Positions 21,701 to 32,770 are shown, counted from the first letter of the stretch. The stretch: DNA of 40,181 nucleotides from Mnemiopsis leidyi (GCA_000226015.1 JH155917.1:1088-41268); one strand, 5' to 3'. Notes: a model not told the origin generated them from the letters alone. Numbers and translations: made by a program.

Positions 21701-24369
21701 GTTGGAGAAATAGTGGAATTGCTTGGTTAAATCTGGGACGATGAACGTAATTTGCGTGGAAGGTTTGCTCTTTAAACTTTAAAACTCCGAGTCTGACAGG
21801 GCTTCATTAGGATACCTATTCAGTCGAATTCTATTCAACATTATAATCCCCATTGAACGGCATGTTATTTGGTAAGAGAGGTTCTATTAACGCCCCATTA
21901 TTTGTGTTTCTCTGCCGAACGGAGATTGGCTCTCGATTTGTTATGAGCTCCCGAACGCTGCCAACTAACGAGCTTCTCAACAATGAGGACACATCCGGTC
22001 CGGGCCCGTTAATTGATCAAAATCACATAACAACCCCACGTTTTTGTTCACCTTGCTTATGTCTCCACCATAAAACAACAGGTCACGTGATTCGCGTTGC
22101 ATATGTGATTGGCTGGGCCGTTCCAGTTAAAATTCTCATTGGTGGTCGGAGTTATTAGGTTGGATGGGACGGAAGCTGAGAATCGGACCATGTGCGGGCA
22201 TACAATCGATGATGAGATGAGTGGGTGATTCGTATTCCTGCGTTCTAGGTTATACAATAGTTAATGCTTTAATGGACTGTGCAAACTGTAGGAGACCTGT
22301 GACATTTGGATACAAATTAGGGTTAATTTTCAAAATCGAATAGCATCCAACCACACCTTAGAGACATGGCATCTTAGCACGTTTATAAGCATTAAGTCCA
22401 TTTCATTCCATTGCCAGGATTTGAGATTTCTCATCCCGACGAGCAGGGAGACATTGCTCCGATTTTCACAACGACGAATACCGACCCAGGCCCCCGTCTC
22501 TTATTGAGGACTCATCCAAGAGACGCGAACATTTGTGAGAGGCAGGAAGATTAGAGGAATTTGAAACTAGACATGATGAGCGGGTCGACTACCTCAGCAT
22601 TTTCAATCTGATAAACGGTTCGAGGGAGACGAACTGTGCTGAAAATTAACCATATGAGATTTTGTTTCGGAAACTTGGTCAATGATTAGCATCGCCTCGA
22701 TCTTGAGTGACTGAATTGGTCTCCCTAAGTGTTGCGTCTGATTTAAGTGGTTAAATTGAAAATTAGTGCCTCAAGATTCGAGATTCGTCTCCATGTTTGT
22801 TTCAGACTCTTAATGTTGATTAAGTGGTTAGTGGAACTTGCCATGAGCTAATTAGGAGAGGAAAGTGCTAACTTGAGATTTAGCACCTTCTTGTTAGTTG
22901 AACTAAATCAGTGAAAATCAATCGAAAATTAATTTCTTAACGACTAGGACTCTGTTCACGTTATGTTCCATAGGTGTTTTCGAAAAAGTGCCCTAATATG
23001 CTCAAATCTTAATGTGGCAATTGCAGGTAAGAGAGCCTAATAATGGTTATAAAGAATAAACTCGTGGTAAATTTAACTTTCATAAGAAATCACTTACTGT
23101 CAGCGTATTTTCCAAAGTGAGATTGTAATTGAGCGTATGGTGACAGTCCAAGCGTGTACAAGCTTCCTAGAGCTGAAAATGTTGAGTGTCGACAAAGGTT
23201 TTAGGAGCTAATTGACAAACAAGATTATATGGTACTGTAGTTATGCGACAACATTTGATTCGACTTTGAATAACGCTATAACCGTGCAAAACTGCTCGTT
23301 TAAATTTCTATTCGCACACACCATGAGTTGTAATCACTCCAGGCCACTATGGTTCTTTTCATTTAATAGCTTTTTGGCTTCCAAGTTTGTCTCTTAAACT
23401 TCTTTGCCAAACTTATAAATGAGCCCTCCCATATTTTGTAATTTTTTTGATTAATTATGACGATACAGGGTATCATTTACAATATCAATGTCATTTTTTG
23501 GATTTGACGTTGGCCTTCTTGAACTTGTTGCATATCTATCTGGCGTCATAATTACAGGTTTTATCGAATTTTGTGACAGAAAATCTAATTTAAAAGTAAA
23601 ACAACAAGCGAGTTTTCGTCAATTTTAACTCACCTTCGATGAAAAAATGACATATTAAATCCGAAAGATTTCGACGAAAAGTTTGCACTTACATTTAAAA
23701 ACTCATATAAATAAGTAAAAGAACGAAAATCATTACTGGACAAGTTGACTTGCTAATAAAATAAGTGTGTTCTACTTCTGAGGGGGATAAACATTCAGCT
23801 GAAAGCTAGATCCAGGAAATCTCTAGCTTTCTAAATATTTTGGTTCTAATAACCGAAGTAAGCTAAACATACCGGCAGCTTGAGCGGGAGGTAGGGCCTG
23901 GGTGGGCAGAAAACTGGAAAGTCGAGATGAAAAACCTGGGGCGATTGAGTCAACGTATCTCGGTAAACTTGCAGTCCAGAGGGGCGGCGTACTCAAACCT
24001 GTAATGATTGGTTCAGTTTTTGTTTCTTGAGATCGTTGTTTTGTTTCAACACTTCTAGAAATAAGAAACATAAATATAAGCGGTTGTTTTTGGGGCTCAC
24101 AACAAACAGCGTTTGCCCTTAACCATAGTAAATTAAACTCTTTCCGAGCACTTGTCGGCATCGTGAGAGAAAGAAAATTATCGTTGAAATTGTCCTCACT
24201 AACCAACAGAAATGCTAGAAGGAAAACTTGGAGAAGTTGGTGTCAAAGGGGAAGACTTGTCTGGAGAAACTGTCAGGTTTAAGTTGTGGGTTCTCTGAAG
24301 CTGGGCCACTAAATCTTTTTCCGGCTCTAAGATATCTGATATGTTGAACGATCGTCTAGCAGTAACCAT
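18786..24369 (-). CDS. Homeobox transcription factor with EH1 motif, 4 exons
   Basis: Exons in transcription order: 24369-24204, 23998-23873, 21637-21458, 18943-18786. All junctions are phase 1 and the product is 209 residues. Residues 8-14 (FNISDIL) match the EH1 Groucho-binding motif FxIxxIL, so repression is likely. The homeodomain is residues 114-173, with the invariant W161, F162, N164 and R166 (positions 48, 49, 51, 53) and Gln at position 50 (TWFQNRRAKCKRK). An intron splits the codon of homeodomain residue 45, a common site. The Q50/T47 combination and the QLMALE...YLSP block suggest an NK-like ANTP-class factor near BARX, HHEX or NOTO, but I cannot assign a family. Exon 2 is Pro/Ser-rich and was started at 23998 because it fits exon 1 in phase; the stronger-looking acceptor at 24055 does not. 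Exon 2 length is a multiple of three, so skipping it also keeps the frame. Confidence 0.82.
18944..21457 (-). other. Homeobox gene intron 3 (2.5 kb)
   Basis: This large intron separates the two halves of the homeobox. It contains the 30-bp tandem array at 19065-19180 and, at about 20760-21360, a dense group of CCAAT/ATTGG boxes with CACGTG E-boxes at 20876 and 21126. No exon-like coding block was recognised. Confidence 0.5.
19065..19180 (+). repeat. Four-unit 30-bp tandem repeat containing TGTAAACA
   Basis: Units lie at 19065-19094, 19095-19124, 19125-19154 and a partial one from 19155. Each starts AAAGTTGTACTGTAAAC. Units 1 and 3 end in CCTTATAC and unit 2 in CCTACTTC, giving a higher-order alternation. 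Units 1-3 contain TACTGT-AA-ACAGTA, an inverted repeat overlapping the forkhead core GTAAACA. Confidence 0.85.
21638..23872 (-). other. Homeobox gene intron 2 (2.2 kb)
   Basis: This intron lies between the Pro/Ser-rich exon 2 and homeobox exon 3. It contains no recognisable coding block. A TCACGTGA E-box lies at 22083 next to an ATTGG box (about 22108). It may carry regulatory sequence. Confidence 0.4.
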
Positions 24370-25703
24370 GGTGAAATCAATGATTACTATGTCAAACTTA
24401 ACCGTCAGGACTTGGGCAATTCTTAACTACAAAACGTTCGAAGATTTCTGTTGGTACGGACGCGCAGGCCGTTCCCTTCTAGCACTAGCAGTCGAGTGAC
24501 GTGACGTAACGCGCGTCATCCTGACACGTGGTTGAAATAATCGGTCACGTGAGCACCCCTCGTGCGTTGCGCTGCCAGTAACATGCTTGAAACCAATCAC
24601 GTTACTCTTTAATTGTAATGACCCTTAAATCTGTTTCAATTGCTCCAAAGATAACCGGAACACGGCCACTCTTAAAATAAAAATATTTCTATTAGCCTGA
24701 GCCCTGCTTTGTTTTTAATTAATTTCCGAATCGAAGTTCATGGCAGTATGGCATAATATGAAACATGAATTGGACACGGGCCTAGATATTGAGATCGGGA
24801 CTCAAACAAACTCGCTAATTGCTTAATGCAATTATGACCAGAGTATAGCGGTTTCCATCATCGAATTACGGCTGTTTGGAACAGCTTACATCGGAATCTT
24901 GCAGATTTATTTGTCTTTCCGATCGTTTATAGAGTTCAAATCGTGTTACATTTTATTTACCCAATTGGTAACAAACTGAAGGAAATCGTGGCAGAAAACT
25001 AAATAAAACTCTCAGGTTATAAATCAAAACACAACAAAATTTATTGTTCATACTACAGAGGGGAATCAAAATCAAATCTTAAGAAAATCACTGGCCACAG
25101 TAAACGTTAGACCAGCTAAATATAACTGCAACACCTAGATATATTTCCTTCACAAAACTTTACATTTTAAATCATTTGTCCCTCAATTCAGTATTATTTA
25201 GAAGTACAAAGCAATTAAGTGATAGTGATTGGTATCAAATGTTAAACATTATGTCATACTATCAAAATCTAGGTGGAACGTTCCGCGAGCATTTCATATT
25301 CTACCTAACTAAAATTATACCCTAACTGTATTTTGCGGGCCTGAAAATTCATTTTAAGTGTATAACAGTATTTTCTCACCGAAATTGTAGAAAAAATAAA
25401 ACATTGCTGAAGAAAATCCTTAACACTAGACCCTCAAATTAAGTAAAAACGACTAAGTCAACGACCGTGCATCGAGTTTTTAGTCAAAATTTTCAGTCAA
25501 ATCTAACCCAACCATAGCTCAAGCCAAAGTGAGCTTTTTACGCTAAATGAGTAAAGGTCATGCTTAAAAACTTTATTAAACTCCACTATAAGATCGCATG
25601 TCTTTGGAAACGTTAACGACATCTCAGTTACATTTCTCGAACATAACAGTTTTAACTATGTGACAAAACAGATGAGGGCTAGAGAGTTGGTGAGGGAGGA
25701 GAG
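24370..25703 (-). promoter_or_regulatory. Homeobox promoter region and VPS26 3' UTR
   Basis: The stretch just upstream of the homeobox ATG (about 24470-24560) is locally GC-rich. It holds TGACGTGACGTAAC CRE-like sites and two E-boxes (CACGTG at 24525 and 24546). Further right is the VPS26 3' UTR, with AATAAA on the - strand at 25040-25045. No coding frame is seen. Confidence 0.45.
25040..25045 (-). terminator. Candidate poly(A) signal for VPS26
   Basis: The + strand TTTATT reads AATAAA on the - strand, about 660 bases beyond the VPS26 stop and before the homeobox promoter. Confidence 0.45.
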
Positions 25704-28700
25704 TTAGCTGACCGAGTTTTCTTTCTGTGGGCTTTCTAACGCCGCCACTCCCCTGTTTTCAGGTTTTAGAGACAGAGGTGACTTCCTCCACAGCGTTATC
25801 TCCTGGAAATGATGGGTTTTCAGAAAATGAACAAAAAGATGTCGACAAGAATTACAAGTATGTCTAATTCATGACGGATCATGGTTTATCATAACATCGC
25901 ACCTGGATATTATACCAACTATGTATAGTATAGAGAATTGTGCTGATAAAATGACGTTTAATTTTCCTTTTATTTTATCAAGTAGTTAACTTTACAAACA
26001 GTTTGTTACTCTAGGAAAGATGCTTAATTTGTTAATTATACATGTCTTTCTGTCGAGAAAAAAAAATTGTAATCCAAATTAAAAGTCCATTTGACTGTTT
26101 CTGTTGGGATGTAAGCACTAATTGGCTATTAAAAGTTTTTGACTATAGCGTTCTGTCTGAAAGATAAAGTTAAGCCAACACAAATAAGACCTCTAAGTCA
26201 TATGACCTTCGAAAAAAAGTTAAAGTATGAGCTGTATACAGCTGTATACAGGTTGGTAGCGATGTTGCCGTACGTCACCAGGGACAAAACCCTGAAGGTC
26301 CCGAAGGAGGTAAAATGGCGTAACGAAGGGCCGCACTGACTTTGCCTTCCGCATAGGATGCGCAAAATGTCGAAAATGTGAAAAATCAACTATAGTACGA
26401 GCATACACAATCGCGCAAAAAAGGCCATTTCACCAGAGGTAGAGATTTCAATTTTCTATCAAAATCGTCCCTTATTTCTTGGAGCGACTTTTTATAATGA
26501 CTGAATGCTTTGAAATTTGGATGTATGAATTTCCTTTTGCTTCAAACCCAAATCAGGCACTTCTGGTCAGTGAAATATATGATTTTTCATGATGTACTGT
26601 GTTATAATTTCAATATTCGAGAAAAGATCAACAAATGGAAGTGTGGTAGAAAAATTCTAGCCTGTGCAGCCGTCTTATCTAAAAGCCGTCAAATGAGTAC
26701 CTTTCATGAGGGATGGGAGTCTGAATTGAAGATGATGAGCATAATTTGTCACTGCTAACAGATTTCAGATCGGCAATGACTGTACCCAATCGTAAACACA
26801 CGTGCGCTGCGCCCTAGCGCGCTGATCACGCGCTTCGCTCGCGCGAAAATAGGTCACTTTTCAATAGATCGACGCCTAAGCGATTGACGTCTAATAGCTT
26901 TTCACATTGTAACCAGTTTGGCATTTGCTAGTCTGTTCCCGCAGCGGAACCTTCTATAGTATCGTTTAAAGTCAAGGAATATCAGCAATGGGTCTTATGA
27001 CAATTTCCGTCCTCTGCTTGTTTGATTGCGCAGCATCATTCAACCATATCAATTCAATATACTACAACCAAGTCAGAAGTACGCCTCATGTAAAACTACA
27101 GTACGAAGATTTTCTCGATCTTGCATGCAGTGAAGATCGGAAATGACTCTTGCGATTGAGATCGAGTAGTCGCAGACTAAACTGCAAAACGGGGAGATAC
27201 GTCACAGATGACAGACAAGGAACTAACGAAAAGCAATGGGGCCAATTCATGGTAAATAAGATGCTAGTTTTGTAAAACGGAGGAGACGAAGTGGTTCTCA
27301 CACCTTCCTTTCAGCAACATCATTCAGGAGGATGAGCTCCATGCACTAGTCTCATGTCCAAGATATTATCAACTTCGCACGGAACTCCACGAGAATACCA
27401 AATCTCTCTTGCTTAGGAATGATGAACATCACAACCTCTACAAGCAGCCTCATGTGGGCAGATTTAGCCGTTACGTCATAAAGATCTTCAGAGACCGTGG
27501 AAAAGAAAATGGAAAATAGTCACTGCCTGTGACTGTGACCAAGTCACGTTCGAGCGAACCTTCGACTTTTCTGTGTGTGCATATGTGATAAAATAAACGT
27601 TTTTTGGCCATCTTATAGGCCATCCTATAACGTCTTTATGATTTTGGAATGATTAAAATAATTTGGTAATGGACTGAAAACAGATTTTGGACTAGATCCT
27701 TTGCCCTAAGCGAGAATACAATCTAACATTATATTGTGTAATAAAGATTCACATTTGTAAATCTTGTAAATCTTCCAAAAGAAGAGCAAAAATAGAGTTT
27801 TAACAACTGACGTGGTTTGAACGCTAGATGAACAAAATCATATCAAAACCTCACCTGCTGTTTAAAATATCTGCGATCTTCCTCGTCCACTAAAACTAAG
27901 TTAAGATAATATCGGACGGAGAACTTCTTGTTTACGTCCTTCATTGTAGGTGTAAGATCGTACGCCGATAAAAACAGTCTGATTGGAATTGATTCACCTG
28001 GATGATGGATTAAGTTCAAGCCTTTCAAACCATATATCACAATGTTTAGCACGTATAAATAATGTAATCTGATAACTAAATTAACTGTGTACATTTTATA
28101 GAAAGAATCTAATTAACTGTCAGAAGTACAGGCGAGAAATTTACTAAACTGTACTAAGTGTACTTCTTACCCCTGACCGGTGCACCGTCCATAATCTCGT
28201 ATCTGTTTATCTGTTCGTTTTCGTTGTAGGTGTTCGGACCTAAGTTATATCTTATTGAGTTTAATATAGGTTATCACACAAACGTATACCTGCCGGCTGC
28301 CATAATGTACTAAAATTTAAGTAAAACAAACCTAAATGCATCTAAATGCATCTAAATGCATCTTCGTTTATTGAATGATGTAAATCGTGTATTTTCGGCA
28401 GTTGAAAGTTCAATTAAACATGTCCACGACCATTGCCCATTACACTTCCCAGGAAAAATCAGGCACATCAGATTGACAGTGGACCACCACGACCCACACA
28501 CCCGAGCTATTTATTATCAAAGTTCCTGGTTAAACCTCACCTGATCCGGTGGTTTCACGTTTAATGATAGACAATTCCATGTGTTTTATCTTTATCCGCA
28601 CAAGAATGAAGTAGATCTTACCGACTATCACATCGTTCAAATGATACCTGCGATAAAGTGAAAATATTTTCATAGAGAGTTACAATACCTGTCACCTGAT

Positions 28701-31568
28701 CCTCCCCAACATGATTTGTTGACTGTTCATTCGACTTATAGTAACATTTTTTCTTGGAAATGAAGATTGAAGGTGCACATGAGCAATAGGCGAATGAAAA
28801 TTGGATACTGACTTATACTGAGTTAGGGTCAGAGGGACCGTTTTGCCGACTAAACCTTTTGAATATGAGAGTCAAGATGCATGTACAGTAAAGCCTTCAT
28901 TTACTGTGCCTCTATTTACCGCGTCCCTCGATTTACCGGGCCTTCTCCCTTTCCCCCGGCCCGACAAGCCCGGCGAATAGAGTTTCTACTGTATTTTGAA
29001 GACGATGAACTTTAATCCGAGTAAATTAAATTTGAGCGAATCTAAAGCTATGATTTTACAACAACAAGACAGCACCAATGAAAATAAATAGGTACGTTGT
29101 CTCAAACTTCAACACTTCATCTTGATTCTTTCATTACTTATACATGGCACCCTATATATCGTGATTATTGCAGTGAAGCGATGCATGCACAATGACAACC
29201 TTTTAACAATGCTTTGCCCAGAAGAATACCGCAAAATCCATAATGCCCCAATCACTCATCAATATAACCATTTTTGGAATAATTCCTCGTTCGGCCTTTA
29301 CAGTTCAACTTGAGACGAAAGAAAACCTCCGAAAGATACATCAGGCATTTTGCACTCAACTAATTTGCACCGATAATTATTGACCTTTTGTAAAGTAAAT
29401 CAAAATTTTGCATAATGAAAGATCAATTGAAGAGTATTATAGATTACTTAGTACATTTTGTTGAGAATTAATAAATTACACAGGCCTTTATGTTAGCATG
29501 TATGTGTTTGATAGTTAACACAGAGAAACTTTCCTTCGTATATAGCTAACTTCCATTGAAGGAGTCATAAACTGGTCATGGACTACTATAAAACCCTTCA
29601 AACTTTCAAAGTAACAATGATATCATTGCACAATGTCCAAAATTTGGGTACAATTTACTGACTTGCTAATTTGAAACTAAGGCCTTGTCATCATTTGATT
29701 GTAACTTTAAAAATCATGAATAGAATGATAGAATTGTTATCACATCGCTGCATACAAACAACTTCCTGGAATGAATTCCAGACATTTACACTCTCCAAAG
29801 AACTTACTTGCTACGGTTGTACTCGAACTCTATGTGTAAACAATCCTCAATCCCAACTTCCATCTTTAGGGAGGAGTTCGTCTCGGGGTAGCTGGACAGT
29901 TGATGCACCATCAGCTCTTTCTCGTGTATGATATCCACCAGACGTCTTGAGATTGTTACACGCAGAAAATACCTGGAACAATGCTTTTGTAATCACGTGA
30001 CGTCATCACATTATTTGATCATTTGAAGTAGAGCGCTTATAAAAGTTTCAGTACAGTAGGGTAGTTTATTATTGCTAAACAATTTCGATTCTGTGACCGA
30101 TAATTTGAATTTGAGAGCAACTTCATGTCAAATAAAACGATCGCCTGTCTGTGCAGAGGAGAATTGAATACTTAATTCGCTCAGTACATTATATACATCT
30201 ATCTCAAATGTAGAATATGTTGAAGCGTTATCTCAGGTTTCCTCGACTCAAGATGTGAAATCCGACACGGCGGATGAAGCGAAGCTAGGGTTACAGAATT
30301 GTTCAAAAGAAATGTAATATCATTCAGAAGAGTTGAAAAGATTTACTTTTTAATTTTTTTTTAAATTTCTCATCACCTTTAAAGTAGACCAAATAACGAC
30401 TGAAACCGATTTAATAGCCTGTGGTTTACCGTTAACTGTCACGAATCAAGAATACCGAAAAAAGCTCAAAACTTACAATTACAAACTGAACTCCAATTTC
30501 CAAGAAATGACCAACCTGAGTCTCACGTTACGTCCTGTATAAGACTCGTACTGCTTGACGACTTTTAGGAACTCGAAAGGAAAAGAGCATGACTCGGTCA
30601 TGTCTCCAGGACGTGCCAGGTCCTTATCCAGCTTTACAAACTCGTAGTGGTTTCCCCGGTCGTAGTAGATCTCTGATAATTGTAAAGTTGAACGAAGTTA
30701 AACTGTGACTGGTGAATTAGATAACCGGTACATATTTGTCAAGAAATGACAAACAAGTATGTAAGCATAAGGGGAAATTTCAAAGCGAAAGTGCTGCAAT
30801 AGGGAGAAATTCACGATTCGAAGGTAGGTAGGTGAACACGCCACTGACTTTAAGTCTGTCTGTATTTAATTGAATGTTAACTATATAATTATATCTAATT
30901 ACTATATAATTACTATATACAAGTACTATATAATTACTATATAACTATATAATTATCAACTAATTACCTATCTGTCCCAGAAACTCTATCTTGATGCCCT
31001 GATGCTCCAGTTTCTTGCCCTCCTGTTTCAGTTTGATGACAACTTTGCCGGACACGTTGTCCCCGTCGTAAAACAAGTGTTGGTACTCCTTACCATCGTC
31101 CTCTAACAAGACCGGCACTTTGGTACGCGTCTCCTCATCATCTAGCACTATTGAGACTGTCGCTGAGTTGCCGTATCCCAACCAGCTCTGGGAAGAGGAA
31201 ATTTTTAATGAAATATAAGTTATGTATTATTAATTCATTAAATCATATGTAAGAATTAATTTTTATCTAGATTGTACGTTAGGAAGGTCAACGTTGCATG
31301 CTTGGGAAGGGGAGAAACTGAGCGAGTGAGGAGAGTGGCAGAGAAGGTATATTTCGTGGTTACGTGTTACCATTTTGTAGATCGTGCAAATGTTCTTATG
31401 AAATGTCAGATTTGATTTAAATTACGTCAAGGGATCGGCAGTGGTCTTGTAAAATCAACGTTTTTGAAATTTTCTCTGGCTGATCAGAGAAATAAATCTA
31501 AAACACGATAGCGCAATTAAACACTAAACAAGTAAATTATGATTAAAAGCAAGTCAACTTACCACCAT
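25704..31568 (-). CDS. VPS26: VPS26 retromer subunit, 8 exons
   Basis: Exons in transcription order: 31568-31563, 31187-30968, 30672-30516, 29972-29808, 28647-28541, 28239-28171, 27997-27855, 25802-25704. All phases agree and the product is 321 residues (human VPS26A is 327). It aligns along its length with VPS26A/B, an arrestin-fold subunit of the retromer coat that recycles cargo from endosomes. Recognisable blocks are GKKLEHQGIKIEFLGQIE, RNVRLRYFLRVTI, LKMEVGIEDCLHIEFEY, DVIVGKIYF, YEIMDGAPVRGESIPIRLFL, DVNKKFSVRYYLNLVLVDEE and EITLWRKSP. These separate it from VPS26C. Exon 1 has only six coding bases (ATGGTG) before a GTAAGT donor, giving MVSWLGYGNS. The segment after GQIE (IYYDRGNHYEFV) is diverged. 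The last intron is 2.05 kb and holds a reversed LINE remnant. Endonuclease V lies 403 bp upstream on the same strand. Confidence 0.93.
25803..27854 (-). other. VPS26 intron 7 (2.05 kb)
   Basis: Besides the LINE remnant at about 27100-27520, it holds a 10-bp tandem repeat (AGCTGTATAC, near 26230), a GC-rich stretch at about 26260-26360, and a GC-rich hairpin-prone sequence (CGCGCTTCGCTCGCGCG, near 26829). No further VPS26 exon fits. Confidence 0.5.
27100..27520 (+). mobile_element. Degenerate LINE ORF2 tail, antisense within VPS26 intron 7
   Basis: Translation on the + strand shows, with a frameshift, a block like LRLRSSSRRLNCKTGRYV followed by EDELHALVSCPRYYQLRTEL and a basic C-terminus ending in a stop near 27520. 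The pattern (LRxSxHxLxxExGRY, then EDExHxLxxCPxYxxLRxxL) is the C-terminal tail of many non-LTR retrotransposon ORF2 proteins. Stops upstream and the frame change show that it is inactive. Confidence 0.65.
28327..28362. repeat. Short tandem repeat in VPS26 intron 5
   Basis: About three copies of the 10-mer CTAAATGCAT stand in a row. Confidence 0.7.
28886..28991. mobile_element. Short MITE related to the element at 2057
   Basis: This 106-bp element is flanked by TA on both sides. It starts CAGTAAAGCCTTCATTTAC and ends GAATAGAGTTTCTACTG, with internal CTCGATTTACCGGGCC and CCCGGC units that match the sub-repeats of the 2057-2585 element. It sits in VPS26 intron 4 and has no coding capacity. Confidence 0.7.
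30873..30960. repeat. AT-rich simple repeat in VPS26 intron 2
   Basis: This is an irregular array of ACTATATAATT-type units directly after the exon 2 donor. Confidence 0.75.
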
Positions 31569-31971
31569 TACTTATACAACTTTTTTGCTCAGATGATCTA
31601 CCAAACTTCTGACATTATCTACCTTTAATAATTCAATGTTAATACAAAGAAAATGTACATATAATATCAAGGAAGATCAAGGTCATATAATTCATGAGCA
31701 GTTACAGTAGAATGCAGAGTTCTACAACCGTTTTAACACTGTATTTAACCACTACACTCTGCGGTCTTGGAAGTCAAAATACGAGCTTTCGGATGATTAT
31801 AAAAACTGCGTTGGTAGCGTACACTTTAAATCTGACAAATAAAGGATATGAAGAACTCAATACCTAGGTAAAAATGCGAATAATGGATAACTCAGAATTC
31901 AAATGTAGCAAATAAACGAAAATATAAACTGTACAGACACAACTAAAAGGTAAATCAAATTGAAAACATAA

Positions 31972-32754
31972 CTAAGATTTCTCAGACTGTCTCAGAGCTT
32001 CTCTCGACAAGATGTCAGCTAACCGTACCGGCTCAGGTACCCTGTACTTGGAACATTTAGCAACAACCCGACAAGCGGTGTCTAGCGAAACTCGGTGTCC
32101 CTCTGAAACGTACACAGGCTTGGTTGAAGCAGCTGTTGTTCTTAACGCGCATCCTATAACCGTGTTTTTCTTGTTTCTGATCTCAAACTTATCACCAGGA
32201 CTTTTTAATTTATCTATCGCACTTTTGTGCTCATTGTCCCTCAGACAACCCTCCATTTGGTACAAGTTTTTAGCAACCCCAACACAAGGAATGTCACACG
32301 TGACCCCAGTTTGGCAGGCCAAACCAAACTCTTTCCTGTGTAGTCTCCCGTTACCGTCCACTATCAATACATCTGGATAGAACATTGGACAGTCATCCCG
32401 CACTTCTTTCAACAGTTTTGAAATGTGGGGTGTTTCTCTGAAAGCAAGATATCCGGGTATGTATTCACAGGTCATATGGATCATTTTGTTCCGACTGAAA
32501 ACTGTTTCTAGCGATTCTATATCAAGTACAACTAGGGAAATACATGCGTGTACGGCGTCATCCTTGACAAAGGAAATGTCGATACCCCCCACATACTTTA
32601 ATTGACCGATGTAACAGTCACTGAACTTGACTCTTCGTTTTAAGACTGATTGAAGGATGTTGAAGTAGGCTATTTTGATTGGACGTCGACATAGGTATAT
32701 AAGTGGGAGAAGAAGCACAGCTAAAATCTGCCATCCATCCAAATAATCCAACAT
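31972..32754 (-). CDS. ENDOV: Endonuclease V (ENDOV)
   Basis: This single-exon gene encodes 260 residues from the ATG at 32754. The frame is open to an ATG at 32805, but an acceptor-like TTTTTCAG ends at 32761, 6 bases before the chosen start. Endonuclease V cleaves next to inosine; animal enzymes act mainly on RNA. Conserved blocks are present: YVGGIDISF with metal-binding D59, EYIPGYLAFRE with E97, DVLIVDGNGRLH with D133, PCVGVAKNL, VYVSEGHRVSLD with H220, and YRVPEPVRLADILSREALR. The catalytic set (Asp, Glu, Asp, His) is complete. The oddity is the N-terminus: residues about 9-22 form a hydrophobic stretch (ILAVLLLPLIYL) followed by CRR, not found in typical family members. It is either a membrane anchor or intron or UTR sequence read as coding. 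VPS26 lies 403 bp downstream and APC4 512 bp upstream on the same strand. Confidence 0.93.
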   Translation of the reverse strand: MLDYLDGWQILAVLLLPLIYLCRRPIKIAYFNILQSVLKRRVKFSDCYIGQLKYVGGIDISFVKDDAVHACISLVVLDIESLETVFSRNKMIHMTCEYIPGYLAFRETPHISKLLKEVRDDCPMFYPDVLIVDGNGRLHRKEFGLACQTGVTCDIPCVGVAKNLYQMEGCLRDNEHKSAIDKLKSPGDKFEIRNKKNTVIGCALRTTAASTKPVYVSEGHRVSLDTACRVVAKCSKYRVPEPVRLADILSREALRQSEKS

Positions 32755-32760
32755 GTAAAG

Positions 32761-32770
32761 CTGAAAAATT
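32761..32770 (-). promoter_or_regulatory. Splice-acceptor-like site before ENDOV
   Basis: On the - strand AATTTTTCAG ends at 32761, followed by CTTTAC and the ATG. A GTAAGC donor about 75 bases upstream could make a tiny 5' UTR intron with it. Confidence 0.45.

Noticed and set aside
23823-24206. 127-residue - strand frame as a separate gene
   Set aside because: Only 23873-23998 behaves as coding (homeobox exon 2); the rest is intron read through, with splice sites at both sides.
24920-24960. GTTCAAATC as a tRNA T-loop
   Set aside because: No matching T-arm, acceptor stem or anticodon arm can be built around it.
26255-26360. GC-rich island as a missing VPS26 exon
   Set aside because: Exons 7 and 8 join directly in phase and cover the expected protein; this stretch shows no VPS26 similarity.
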